Assembly (NCBI GenBank): GCA_945875875.1
Contig: CAMCMI010000003.1
Location: 1-33,231, forward strand
DNA from: Rhizobium sp. Q54
GTDB lineage: Bacteria > Pseudomonadota > Alphaproteobacteria > Rhizobiales > Beijerinckiaceae
Length of the DNA: 33,231 nucleotides
Direction of reading: 5' to 3'
Part shown: one piece after another, positions 1-8,115 of the stretch
How positions within the stretch are numbered: position 1 is the stretch's first letter
How the letters are laid out: the number at the start of each line of letters is the position of its first letter
Made by a program: the position numbers and the translations under genes
The notes under the pieces: generated by a model
The model's input: only the letters and a program-made list of their open reading frames with translations
Told to the model about the DNA's origin: nothing
Databases searched by the model: none

Positions 1-23
1 GCTGCGTCTTGTAAGAGAGCCGC

Positions 24-374
24 TCACTTTGAGGCTCCAGCTTTTGCGGGTTGCGCGGCGATCCACACGGCGATGGCGCGGGTCTCCTCCGGCGAATAGC
101 CCTTGGCGATGCGGTTCATCAACGTCGCCTCGCGCGTACCGCTGGAAAAGGCGGTCATTGCGTCTTCAATTTGTGCAGCGGTGAGGTTGGAAAGCGTCGG
201 CAGCGCTGAGCCAGACGCGCCGTGGCAACCTGAACACGAGGTCGCGCCAGCGGGCGCCTTCAACAAAGCGGCGGCGTCTTGCGCAAAGGCTGGCGCAGCA
301 GGCAGGCAGGCGAGCGAGAGAGCGCTCAGACAAATTTGCAATTGCATGACAAGTCGCGACCGGCTTCGCATCAT
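24..374 (-). CDS. small exported class I cytochrome c
   Basis: This is a 116-residue periplasmic electron carrier. A signal peptide (about residues 1-31, ending ...PAAPAFA) is followed by one heme-binding motif, CSGCH (about 47-51). A Met in LMNRIAKGYS (about 85) is the likely sixth heme ligand, and the tail KGYSPEETRAIAVWIA resembles small FccA-like cytochromes c. The ORF track runs on to 782 but that part overlaps the next gene. I chose ATGATG at 374 because GGAAGAG lies just upstream and the signal peptide then begins correctly. It is the last gene of the molybdenum hydroxylase operon, so it probably takes electrons from that enzyme; this is an inference from gene order, as such enzymes are often paired with cytochromes c. 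Confidence 0.88.
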   Translation of the reverse strand: MMRSRSRLVMQLQICLSALSLACLPAAPAFAQDAAALLKAPAGATSCSGCHGASGSALPTLSNLTAAQIEDAMTAFSSGTREATLMNRIAKGYSPEETRAIAVWIAAQPAKAGASK

Positions 375-394
375 GCTCTTCCCGTTATGAGAGA

Positions 395-418
395 GGCGGC
401 GGCTCGAAAGCCGCCGCC
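395..418 (-). terminator. perfect 9-bp GC hairpin between hydroxylase and cytochrome genes
   Basis: GGCGGCGGC and GCCGCCGCC pair around a 6-base loop, between the stop of the hydroxylase large subunit and the start of the cytochrome gene. On the minus strand no T-run follows, so it may be an mRNA-stabilising or partial-termination hairpin rather than a full terminator. On the plus strand it is followed by TTGTTTT. Confidence 0.5.
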
Positions 419-441
419 TTGTTTTCTGGTTTTGCGCAGGA

Positions 442-2607
442 TTACGCCTTGCGAAGATCCGTGTTCTTGATCGGCATATTGCGCACGCGCTTGCCGGTCG
501 CCGCAAAGATGGCGTTGAGAACGGCGGGCGCGGCGACGAAGATCGTCGGCTCGCCCACGCCGCCCCAGAACCCGCCGGTGGGCGCGATGATGCTTTCCAC
601 CGCCGGCATGTCGTCCATGCGCAAGATCGGGTAGGAGTCGAAATTCTCCTCGACAACCTTGCCGCCCTTGATCGTGATCTCCTGGAACATCGCGGCGCCA
701 AGACCGTAGGCGAACGAGCCTTCGATCTGGCGTTCGATCTGCGCCGGATTGACCGCATGGCCGCAATCGGTGGCGGCCACAATGCGATGCACTTTCAGGG
801 TGCCTGCATCGTTGACCGACACTTCAGCGCAGGCCGCCACATAGCTGCCATAGCCCATGTGCTGGGCGAGGCCGCGGAACACGCCCTTCTCTGCCGGCTT
901 GCCCCAGCCGCCCTTTTCCGCAACCGCATTGAGAACCGCCAGATGCTTGGGGTGGTCCTTCATCAGCTTGCGACGGAACTCCAGCGCATCAACCCCGGCT
1001 TCCTTGGCCAGTTCGTCCATGAAGCACTCAAGGTAGATCGCGTTCTGGTTGTTGTTCACGCCGCGCCAGAAGCCGGGACGGACCGGCGGGTTGCGCATGG
1101 CGTGATCGACCAGAATGTTGGGGATGGTATAACCAAGACGCCCTTCTGCGCCGCCAGCGTTGAGGCCCTGGAAAGTGGCCGGATCACGGCCCTTGTCCAG
1201 CGCTTCGGGACGGATGGTGGCGAGAATCGACTGGCCGGAAATGCGCATGTGCAGGCCGGTCAGATTGCCGTCCTTGTCGAGCGAGCCGGTCATCTTGCAC
1301 TTTGTGATCGGGTGATAGCACCCGCGCAATTGATCCTCTTCGCGCGACCAGATCAGCTTGATCTGCTGGCCGGGCATTTCCTTCGCGATCAGCACGGACT
1401 GACGAACGTAATCCTGGCTGGTGGCGCGACGGCCAAAACCGCCGCCCAGATCCATGCGATAGACTTCGCACTTGTCGAGCGGCAGGCCGGCGGCCTGCGA
1501 GGTGGTGGCCAAAGCGGCTTCGCCGTTCTGTGTCGATGTCCAGACTTCGCACTTGTCTGCCGTCCAGCGCGCGGTGGCGTTCATTGGCTCCATCGGCGCA
1601 TGGTTCTGGTAAGGCATGCTATAGGTTGCCTCCACCGTCCTGGCGGCGCCCTTGATCGCCGCCTGCACGTCGCCGCTCTGGTTGCCGATGAAAGCTTCGG
1701 TCGCGGTCAGGCCCTCGTTCAGCATGTCGTCGATGGCTTTGCTGTCGAGATTGGCGGACTTGCCGCTGTCGTACTCGATCTTCACGGCGTCAAGCGCGGT
1801 CTTGGCGCGCCACCACGTATCGGCGACCACGACCACGGCGTTCTCAATCTTGAGAACCTTCTTCACGCCGGGCATTTTTTCAGCCGCAGCAGCATCGAAG
1901 CTCTTCAGCGAACCGCCCCAGATCGGGCAATCCTTCACGGCTGCGTTGAGCAGGCCGGGGGCCTGGAAGTCGATGCTGTAAACCTGCTTGCCGTTGACCT
2001 TTCCGTCCTGTGCAAGGCGCTTCAGCGGCTTGCCGGCGATGGTCCACGTCTTGGGGTCTTTCAGCGGCGGGTTGGTGGGCGGGGTCAGCTTTGCGGCTGC
2101 GCCTGCAACCTTGCCATAGGTGGTCGAGCGGTTGGACCCCTTGTGCGTAATCACGCCCTTGGCGACGCTCACTTCAGCGACCGGAACCTTCCACTCGTCA
2201 GCGGCTGCCTGCAACAACATCATGCGGGCGGCGGCGGCGCCTTCGCGCATGGCTTTCTCGGAATTGCGAATGCCACGGCTGCCCGAGGTCGCAAAATCGC
2301 CCCAGACGCGCTTGCGGGCGACGTTCTGGCCGGGCGTCGGATATTCGTAGGTCACTTTGGCCCAATCGGCCTCAAGCTCTTCTGCCACGAGCTGGGCGAG
2401 GCCGGTGATCGTGCCCTGGCCCATTTCCTGGCGGCCAATGCGCACGACGATGGTGTCGTCGGGCCGGATGACGACCCAGGCGTTCACTTCAGGAGTGGCG
2501 CCCTGCGCGAGCGCTTCGTCGGAGATCGAGAAGCCAAGCGTCAGGCCGCCAGCGGATGCGCCGGCGCCGACGAGGAACGTGCGACGATTAAAATCAAGAG
2601 CGTTCAT
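442..2607 (-). CDS. molybdopterin-binding large subunit, isoquinoline 1-oxidoreductase/aldehyde dehydrogenase type (IorB-like)
   Basis: This 721-residue catalytic subunit belongs to the xanthine oxidase family that hydroxylates aldehydes or N-heterocycles with water as oxygen donor. A twin-arginine leader (NRRTFLVGAGASAGG, about residues 7-21) points to folded export by Tat. Family motifs are GRQEMGQGTITGLAQLVAEELEADW, DLGGGFGRR, GFWRGVNNNQN, and near the C-terminus GGVGEPT, which carries the expected catalytic Glu. The length fits single-chain IorB proteins. The track start at 2625 is a TTG; the ATG at 2607 has GAGGGG upstream and places the RR motif correctly. It lies 14 nt after the 2Fe-2S subunit, which has no leader and presumably travels with it. 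The substrate cannot be told from sequence. Confidence 0.9.
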   Translation of the reverse strand: MNALDFNRRTFLVGAGASAGGLTLGFSISDEALAQGATPEVNAWVVIRPDDTIVVRIGRQEMGQGTITGLAQLVAEELEADWAKVTYEYPTPGQNVARKRVWGDFATSGSRGIRNSEKAMREGAAAARMMLLQAAADEWKVPVAEVSVAKGVITHKGSNRSTTYGKVAGAAAKLTPPTNPPLKDPKTWTIAGKPLKRLAQDGKVNGKQVYSIDFQAPGLLNAAVKDCPIWGGSLKSFDAAAAEKMPGVKKVLKIENAVVVVADTWWRAKTALDAVKIEYDSGKSANLDSKAIDDMLNEGLTATEAFIGNQSGDVQAAIKGAARTVEATYSMPYQNHAPMEPMNATARWTADKCEVWTSTQNGEAALATTSQAAGLPLDKCEVYRMDLGGGFGRRATSQDYVRQSVLIAKEMPGQQIKLIWSREEDQLRGCYHPITKCKMTGSLDKDGNLTGLHMRISGQSILATIRPEALDKGRDPATFQGLNAGGAEGRLGYTIPNILVDHAMRNPPVRPGFWRGVNNNQNAIYLECFMDELAKEAGVDALEFRRKLMKDHPKHLAVLNAVAEKGGWGKPAEKGVFRGLAQHMGYGSYVAACAEVSVNDAGTLKVHRIVAATDCGHAVNPAQIERQIEGSFAYGLGAAMFQEITIKGGKVVEENFDSYPILRMDDMPAVESIIAPTGGFWGGVGEPTIFVAAPAVLNAIFAATGKRVRNMPIKNTDLRKA

Positions 2608-2621
2608 GTTTGTCCATCCCC

Positions 2622-3083
2622 TCAAGCGCCGCGAACGGCGGCGGCGGCCTGCTTGATGGCCGTACGAATGCGATTGTAGGTGCCGCAGCGGCAGATGTTG
2701 CTCATCTCGCGGTTGATGTCCTCATCGCTGGGAGTGGGCTTTGCCTTGATGAGCGAAGCCGCCGCCAAAATCTGGCCGGACTGGCAATAGCCGCATTGCG
2801 GCACGTCGTGCTCAAGCCACGCCTTCTGCACCGCCTCGACGATCTTGCCCGAAGCGCCCTCAATGGTGATGATCTTCTGGCTCGCGTTGACCGCGCTAAT
2901 GGGGAGCGAGCACGAGCGCACCGGCTCGCCGTCCACATAAACCGTGCATGCGCCGCACTGGGCGACGCCGCAGCCGTATTTCGTGCCTGTGAGGCCAAGC
3001 TGTTCGCGGATCGCCCACAACAAAGGCGTGTCGGGCTCAGCATTCACGTCCAGCGTTTTGCCGTTGATATTCAACTTCGCCAT
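2622..3083 (-). CDS. 2Fe-2S subunit of the molybdenum hydroxylase (IorA/CoxS-like)
   Basis: This 153-residue subunit passes electrons from the Mo centre. The plant-ferredoxin-type cluster ligands are in YGCGVAQCGACTVYVDG and SC (about residues 38-60). The second cluster ligands are in CGYCQSGQ and CRCGTYNRIRTAI (about 97-140), as in all CoxS/IorA proteins. The start at 3083 is supported by GGGAGGG nearby. It is the first gene of a three-gene operon with the large subunit and cytochrome c. No FAD subunit gene is present, which fits the IorAB type that hands electrons to cytochromes instead of NAD. Confidence 0.92.
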   Translation of the reverse strand: MAKLNINGKTLDVNAEPDTPLLWAIREQLGLTGTKYGCGVAQCGACTVYVDGEPVRSCSLPISAVNASQKIITIEGASGKIVEAVQKAWLEHDVPQCGYCQSGQILAAASLIKAKPTPSDEDINREMSNICRCGTYNRIRTAIKQAAAAVRGA

Positions 3084-3333
3084 CTAATCCCTCCCAGGGC
3101 GTTAATTTCTGACGCCTTCGCTGGGGACAGGATCACGGACCGCGCTCAAGCCAAAGCTGTTGCACATAGCCCGCCCGCTCCCTCCAGCGCGCGCACACGG
3201 ATTTGACCTTACCGCGTCGCCGCCCGCTGGCAAGGGCCAAGGCCGGCTTTGAACCAGATTTTTATTAGCGTTCTAAAGTGGGGAGCGAAGGAGAGCATGC
3301 CGCCGGGTGCATGGCGCTCAGGGGCCGTGGCGT

Positions 3334-3855
3334 TCAAAGCTTGGGAGCGGGCCCGCCGACGGGCTTGTTGGCGCGAGCTTTAGCCAGAAACTCCGCTTCA
3401 ATATCGTGGAGAACCGGCATCATGTCCTCGGCGTCATCCCCAGAACATCGACCATAACCACCAGGCACTTGGCCGCTGACTTTTCCGTTGATGAATTGCA
3501 CAACGAGGCACATGCTTTTTACCTCTGGCGTTGCCGAGAATGTAAATGCGACCTCGAGCAAGCCCTTTGGCGGACCCATGTATTTGTACTCGACTGCAAC
3601 ATAACTAAATTTTGATCCGTTGGGCGATAAGGCGCTTGTAAAGCCCTCTCGCTGTACGGGCCATATTTTCAAGGAATCAAGCTTTTGAGGCATTGTCCTC
3701 ATCATGATCCCGAAAACAATAGCGCGTTTCTCTTCTTTTGAAAGCCCTTGCGATTCGAGCCGCTCCGCCCGGGCCAGCATCTCTGGCGTAGGACCGCCAA
3801 AACAACCACCGAGGAAAATGGGAAGTGCAATCGCAAGGAATAATTTGTATTTCAT
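3334..3855 (-). CDS. hypothetical lipoprotein
   Basis: I do not recognise this 173-residue protein. A type II signal peptide, MKYKLFLAIALPIFLGGC, has a lipobox (LGGC) that would anchor Cys18 to a membrane. A short charged stretch (EMLARAERLESQGLSKEEKRAIVF) follows, then a mixed alpha/beta region with two further cysteines. The track ORF starts 28 codons earlier, but that part adds a second hydrophobic stretch and spoils the signal; I prefer the ATG at 3855, although its ribosome site is weak. It is transcribed away from phnM on the same strand with a 115-nt gap. Base composition is less GC-rich than the hydroxylase operon. Confidence 0.7.
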   Translation of the reverse strand: MKYKLFLAIALPIFLGGCFGGPTPEMLARAERLESQGLSKEEKRAIVFGIMMRTMPQKLDSLKIWPVQREGFTSALSPNGSKFSYVAVEYKYMGPPKGLLEVAFTFSATPEVKSMCLVVQFINGKVSGQVPGGYGRCSGDDAEDMMPVLHDIEAEFLAKARANKPVGGPAPKL

Positions 3856-3970
3856 ACTCAAAACCAGAAGCGATAAAAAAATCAAATTAAATGCGCTGAA
3901 CGCAACCGTCAACCCAGAGGAGTCAAACTGCGCCTGCAAGATCGACGTGTTTTCTTGACGAGCGTCCGTT

Positions 3971-5134
3971 TCAGGCGCTCTTCAGCAACCGATAGTCACT
4001 GAGAAATACAATCTCGCCGTCGCAGATCGTCGCTACGACTTCCGCCGATCCAAGGCCATTTCGGCGCATGAGGACGATGTCGCCGCGCGCCCCGTTTGCG
4101 ATGGTTCCTCTGTCGCCAAGTCCTGCTGCGCGTGCAGGGTTTGCCGAAACAAGACCCCAGCCGGTCGCGAGCGGGATTCCAGATTGCGCCTCCAGAACGA
4201 ATGGAGCTTGGGCAAGCGCTGGATAATAATAATCCGAGGCCAGAATCGTGCACCACCCAGCGCGAACCATTTCCGCAGCCGATGGGCAATTCGTATGACT
4301 TCCGCCGCGCAAAACATTAGGCGCGCCAAAGACAATTTCGTCTCCAGCTAACGAGGCCGCCTGCGCTACCTCATTCGTCACGGGAAATTCTGCGATCCCG
4401 ATACCTATTTCACGCAAACGCGTGCGGCTTTCAATATCAAGATCATCGTGGGACAGCGTCGGCACATCAGCAGCCTTTGCTGCAATAGTCAGCCGCCTGA
4501 TCGATCCCGCCACCTCATGTTCCCGGCTTGCGCATTGATCCACGAGCGCAAGAAAAGCCTCTTCCGAGAGCCCTGTCCTGCGCATCATGTCGCCGATTTT
4601 CTCGGGACGATGGCGAACCTTGATCGTACCGGTCAGGTGATCGTTGAATGCAAGCATGTCGATCTTTCCATGCTGCAACCAATCGATAATTTCATCCTCA
4701 GCATCGAGATTGAATGTCTCCTGACGCAGATGAATGCGGTGATCGACAAGGCAGTGCGGACGTACGCTCTCCACCGCGCCAACGAATATGCGCGCTGACT
4801 CGGCCCCGCGGAAGCCGGGCTCCCACGACCATGTCAGGCCATGAAAGGCCGTTGTGACGCCGTTTGCCGCAAGCTGTCGATCAGTATCCCTTAGCGCGAT
4901 GTTCATATCGAAGCGGACGTTTGGACGCGGCATGATTTGACGCTCGAATGCATCGCCATGGATATCTATGGCGCCGGGAAGCGCAAGGAGCCCGGCTGCG
5001 TCCAGCACCATGTGCGCAGAATCGGCGGGCGGATCCAAATGCACACCAGCGCCAGTCTGCGCGCGTGAGACGCCAATGTCGCAACGCTCGAACCCGCTTT
5101 CGAGCAGAACGTCGCTTCCCTTGATAACCAGCAT
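3971..5134 (-). CDS. phnM: alpha-D-ribose 1-methylphosphonate 5-triphosphate diphosphatase
   Basis: PhnM removes pyrophosphate from ribose 1-methylphosphonate 5-triphosphate to give the substrate of C-P lyase. The 387-residue protein has the amidohydrolase layout: ALPGAIDIHGDAFERQ (metal ligands near residue 59), the family block RDTDRQLAANGVTTAFHGLTWSWEPG, HRIHLRQETF, FNDHLTGT and SHDD. The track begins 21 codons earlier; the ATG at 5134 has GCGAGG at good spacing. It is divergent from phnD with a shared intergenic region holding a Pho-box-like repeat. The lyase core genes (phnGHIJKL) are absent from the window, so PhnM either serves a core elsewhere or acts alone. Confidence 0.92.
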   Translation of the reverse strand: MLVIKGSDVLLESGFERCDIGVSRAQTGAGVHLDPPADSAHMVLDAAGLLALPGAIDIHGDAFERQIMPRPNVRFDMNIALRDTDRQLAANGVTTAFHGLTWSWEPGFRGAESARIFVGAVESVRPHCLVDHRIHLRQETFNLDAEDEIIDWLQHGKIDMLAFNDHLTGTIKVRHRPEKIGDMMRRTGLSEEAFLALVDQCASREHEVAGSIRRLTIAAKAADVPTLSHDDLDIESRTRLREIGIGIAEFPVTNEVAQAASLAGDEIVFGAPNVLRGGSHTNCPSAAEMVRAGWCTILASDYYYPALAQAPFVLEAQSGIPLATGWGLVSANPARAAGLGDRGTIANGARGDIVLMRRNGLGSAEVVATICDGEIVFLSDYRLLKSA

Positions 5135-5164
5135 GCAAAACCTCGCAAACATCATGCGACCTGC

Positions 5165-5195
5165 ATAATGCGTGCATTTGACAAAATGACGACAC
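5165..5195 (-). promoter_or_regulatory. candidate Pho box and -10 for phnM
   Basis: Read leftward, GTGTCGT-CATT-TTGTCAA gives two 7-base half-sites with an 11-base period, each matching 5 of 7 of the E. coli PhoB half-site CTGTCAT. CATTAT follows 7 bases later as a possible -10. A further half-site-like CCGTCAT at 5207-5213 faces phnD. The match is moderate and made by eye. Confidence 0.45.
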
Positions 5196-5275
5196 AACAG
5201 CTGGCGCCGTCATATCGGTGTAGCAATTCATGTCTAGCGAAGCGCTATTATTATCCGCCATGGAAAGTCGGGGGT

Positions 5276-6163
5276 ATGAAAATGGGTTTTCGCTTTGCTG
5301 CTGCTGCGTTCGCCGTGATCGCTTCCATATCTGTCCTTCCTGCGCACAATGCGGCTCTTGCGCAGGAGCGTCTGCGCTTTGCGGTGACGGACGTGGAAGG
5401 TCTCGAAGGTCTTCAACGTGAATATGGCCCATTTAAAAGCGCTTTCGAAAAAGCTTCGGGCATGAAGCTCGACCTGTTTCCTGTATCCGGTCGCACCGCT
5501 GCCGTTGAGGCCATGGCTGCGGATCAAATAGACCTCGTTCTGACAGGGCCAGCTGAATACGTTGTTTTCCATGCCCGCTTAAAAGCGCAGCCTGTCGTAT
5601 CCTGGGGACGTCCTGATTATTATTCGCAAGTGGTTGTACTTGAGAATGGACCTATTCGCTCAAGCGGCGATCTGAAAGGCAAGAAAGTCTCTTTTGGCGA
5701 GATCGGCTCAACCTCCCAGCACCTTGGCCCGGCGCAACTTCTGCGTGACGCAGGACTTGTTCACGGCTCCGATTACGAGCCGGTTTACCTGAAGTTGGTT
5801 GTCGCCATTGAAGCGATGATCCGCGGTGATCTGGCGGCGGTTGGCATGAACAGAACGCATCTTGAGCGTGTTGTGAAGGCCTATCCTGATCGTCAATTCA
5901 AGATTTTGTACAAAAGCGCTCCGCTTCCCAACGATCTGATTATCGCTTCGCCGAAACTGAAGGCGGAGACCGTCAAAAAGATCCGGGCGGCGTTTGTCGA
6001 CAATGCAGATTCCATCATGAAGGCGGTCATTTCGACTTCTGAGAACGCAAAATTCGTCGGCGGCGCCTTCGGAGCCGAGCTGAATGACAGAGACTATGAC
6101 CCGGTTCGCATGATGTTCCGCGCCGTGAATGTCAATGAATTCACGAAATTCATAGGCAATTAA
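5276..6163 (+). CDS. phnD: phosphate/phosphonate ABC transporter substrate-binding protein (first copy)
   Basis: This 295-residue periplasmic protein captures phosphonate, phosphite or phosphate esters. Its signal peptide (MKMGFRF...AALAQ) is followed by the PhnD fold: RFAVTDVEGLEGLQREYGPF, then DLVLTGPAEYVVF, SSGDLKGKKVSFGEIGSTSQHLGPAQLLRDAG. The ORF track starts 36 codons upstream in sequence that is not signal-like; 5276 is preceded by GGAAAG and places the signal correctly, while the ATG at 5282 is also possible. It begins a D-C-E operon, 4 nt before phnC. Which phosphorus compound it binds cannot be told from sequence. Confidence 0.9.
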   Translation: MKMGFRFAAAAFAVIASISVLPAHNAALAQERLRFAVTDVEGLEGLQREYGPFKSAFEKASGMKLDLFPVSGRTAAVEAMAADQIDLVLTGPAEYVVFHARLKAQPVVSWGRPDYYSQVVVLENGPIRSSGDLKGKKVSFGEIGSTSQHLGPAQLLRDAGLVHGSDYEPVYLKLVVAIEAMIRGDLAAVGMNRTHLERVVKAYPDRQFKILYKSAPLPNDLIIASPKLKAETVKKIRAAFVDNADSIMKAVISTSENAKFVGGAFGAELNDRDYDPVRMMFRAVNVNEFTKFIGN

Positions 6164-6167
6164 AGTT

Positions 6168-6965
6168 GTGAACGCACTGGTATTGAACTGTCCCGGATCG
6201 GCTGTAGAAACGACCATACCGCCGCTTCGCGTTCGCAACCTCGCAGTCTCGTTTGGCGCCAAGCGCATCTTCGACGGCATCGACCTTGATGTCGCCGAAG
6301 GTGAGGCGGTTTCGTTGATAGGCGGTAACGGCAGCGGGAAATCGACGCTCTTGCGCTGCATTGTCCGGCTCGTTGAGCCAACGGAAGGATCGATATTGAT
6401 CCGCGGACAGGACGTGCTGGGCTTGCGCGGAGAGGGATTGAGGCGCGCGCGATCCGGAATTGGATTCGTATTCCAGAAGCATAATCTTGTTCCGCGCCTG
6501 TCGGCTCTGTCCAATGTTTTGCATGGGGCGCAGGCGCGCGCAAAAGGTCCCGGGGTATGGTTTCAATCGCTGGCAAGTTCGCAAATGCGCGACGAGGCGA
6601 TGACATGGCTGGAAGCGGTGGGGCTTCTGCCGCAGGCTCTGCAACGCGTCGATAGTTTGTCAGGCGGCCAATCGCAAAGGGTCGCGATTGCGCGCATGCT
6701 GATGCAACGTCCAAAGCTCGTACTTGTCGATGAGCCAGACGCCAGCCTTGATCCCAAGACAGGCAGAGAGGTGATGGAATTGCTGCATCGTCTTGCGAAG
6801 GCCAAAGGCGTTCCAATTCTCATCGTCTCACATCGCCTCGAACATGTGAAAAGTTATTCTGATCGCATCATTGGCCTGGCGAGCGGGCGCGTTGCTTTGA
6901 ACGTCGAGTCCGGGTTGGCTGATCCTGCAAGCTTGCGCAGCTTTTTTGAGGACGCTGTATCGTGA
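6168..6965 (+). CDS. phnC: phosphonate ABC transporter ATP-binding protein (first copy)
   Basis: This 265-residue cytoplasmic ATPase energises the transporter. It shows Walker A GGNGSGKST (about 52-60), a Q-loop in FVFQKHNLV, signature LSGGQSQRVAIARML, Walker B LVLVDEPDASLD and the switch His in IVSHRLEH. The start is GTG, 4 nt after phnD, and its stop overlaps the phnE start (GTGA). The first 20 residues have no match to the ABC core, so a later start cannot be excluded. Confidence 0.92.
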   Translation: MNALVLNCPGSAVETTIPPLRVRNLAVSFGAKRIFDGIDLDVAEGEAVSLIGGNGSGKSTLLRCIVRLVEPTEGSILIRGQDVLGLRGEGLRRARSGIGFVFQKHNLVPRLSALSNVLHGAQARAKGPGVWFQSLASSQMRDEAMTWLEAVGLLPQALQRVDSLSGGQSQRVAIARMLMQRPKLVLVDEPDASLDPKTGREVMELLHRLAKAKGVPILIVSHRLEHVKSYSDRIIGLASGRVALNVESGLADPASLRSFFEDAVS

Positions 6966-7771
6966 CTGACGCCTCGCGTTCCATCTCGCCGCGCCCCGCC
7001 ATTCCTCGCTTTGAGCGCCCAAGCGCCGGCGCTTTTATAGTCTGGGTCATCGTCATCGGGCTTGCCGTTTGGTCGGTGGGCGGCGTTGGCTTGTCGCCTG
7101 AACGTCTTGCGCGCGGGCTTCCCGCGCTCGGCGGCATTCTAAACCGCATGTTCCCGCCCGACCTTGAGCGATTGCCGCAAATACTGTGGTCTTTGCTCGT
7201 CACATTTCAGATGGCTGCCGCCGGAGCTGTGCTGGGGCTCATCCTCGCATTTCCCCTGGCAGCTCTGGCGGCGGAGGGCGTATCCCCGCATCCTGTTGTG
7301 CGGCAAGCCGCGCGTGCTCTCATCGCCTTGTTTCGCACGGTCCCGGATCTCGTTTGGGCTCTCCTGTTTGTGATCGCCGTTGGCCTTGGCCCGCCCGCTG
7401 GCGTGCTCGCTATCATGGTGGACAAAATAGGGTTTGCCGGACGTTTTTTCGCTGAGGCTATGGAAGAGACGGACAAGGGGCCTCGCGAAGCCCTTTCCGC
7501 TCTTGGCGCTTCGCGTATTGATGTTTTGGTCTGCGCGATTGTGCCACAAGCGATGCCGTCATTCATCGCCACCTCACTTTTCAGTCTTGAAAAAGCAGTG
7601 CGCGGGTCAGTGATTCTGGGCCTTGTAGGCGCAGGCGGCGTTGGCGTGGAGTTGAAGGTCGCATTCGATCTTTTCGCATACAGCACCGCGGCGACAATCA
7701 TCATCTGCATATTCCTGCTGGTCCTTGTCGTCGAGCAAGGCTCTAACTGGATCCGCCGGAAGCTTATTTGA
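6962..7771 (+). CDS. phnE: phosphonate ABC transporter permease (first copy)
   Basis: This 269-residue inner-membrane permease begins with GTG overlapping the phnC stop by 4 nt. Hydrophobic helices at about residues 20-40, 78-105, 117-145, 209-228 and 235-260 match the BPD-transporter layout. The EAA loop that docks on the ATPase is at about 160-185 (EALSALGASRIDVLVCAIVPQAMP). The motif RGSVILGLVGAGGVGVEL is typical of PhnE. One permease gene implies a homodimer, in contrast to the second transporter below, which has two. Confidence 0.9.
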   Translation: MTDASRSISPRPAIPRFERPSAGAFIVWVIVIGLAVWSVGGVGLSPERLARGLPALGGILNRMFPPDLERLPQILWSLLVTFQMAAAGAVLGLILAFPLAALAAEGVSPHPVVRQAARALIALFRTVPDLVWALLFVIAVGLGPPAGVLAIMVDKIGFAGRFFAEAMEETDKGPREALSALGASRIDVLVCAIVPQAMPSFIATSLFSLEKAVRGSVILGLVGAGGVGVELKVAFDLFAYSTAATIIICIFLLVLVVEQGSNWIRRKLI

Positions 7772-8115
7772 ATAGATCAGAACGCCGACGTCCTGAAGTA
7801 AAACAGCAAAGAGTTCGGTCTGGTGAGTCATTTATGATTCCCGGATCCTTCTTTATTTTCCAGTAACGGCGACGCCCTTATCAATTGTCGATGTCGCAGC
7901 CGCAGTCAAAGGCAGCTGCTGGGCATCGACTTTTACTCAGCAAGCGCTGAAGCCTTCGTACGTCTCATATCCCCCTGACGCTCAATCGCGTTACAAAACT
8001 ATACACTTGTTTATGAATCTAAACTTCGCAGACAGGCCCTTATTCATCCAAGCGTCGCAATAATATCAAAATAGCCAAGTATTGGACTCACGCTTAGTAA
8101 AAAACAGGGGGCTCT
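7772..8115 (+). other. 344-nt gap between phnE and porin
   Basis: No start-to-stop gene is convincing here. It holds the hairpin at 7887-7930 and, further right, AT-rich sequence that probably carries the porin promoter. One frame on the plus strand stays open for about 80 codons up to a TAA near 8064 (containing TFTQQALKPSYVSYPP) but lacks a start and a ribosome site. I could not place it, so it is either chance or a decayed gene. Confidence 0.5.
7887..7934 (+). terminator. long stem-loop followed by TTTT after phnE
   Basis: GTCGATG (7887-7893) pairs with CATCGAC (7924-7930), with an inner GCAGC/GCTGC pairing, and TTTT follows at once. It lies about 115 nt after the phnE stop and is the best candidate terminator for the D-C-E operon. 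Confidence 0.45.

Noticed and set aside
24-782. 252-residue ORF as one protein
   Set aside because: The first 135 residues are out-of-frame reading of the hydroxylase gene; only the last 116 form a signal peptide plus cytochrome c.
757-2679. 640-residue plus-strand ORF
   Set aside because: It is the antisense of the Mo-hydroxylase large subunit, which has clear family motifs; the composition (His, Gly, Arg rich) is typical of a shadow frame in GC-rich DNA.
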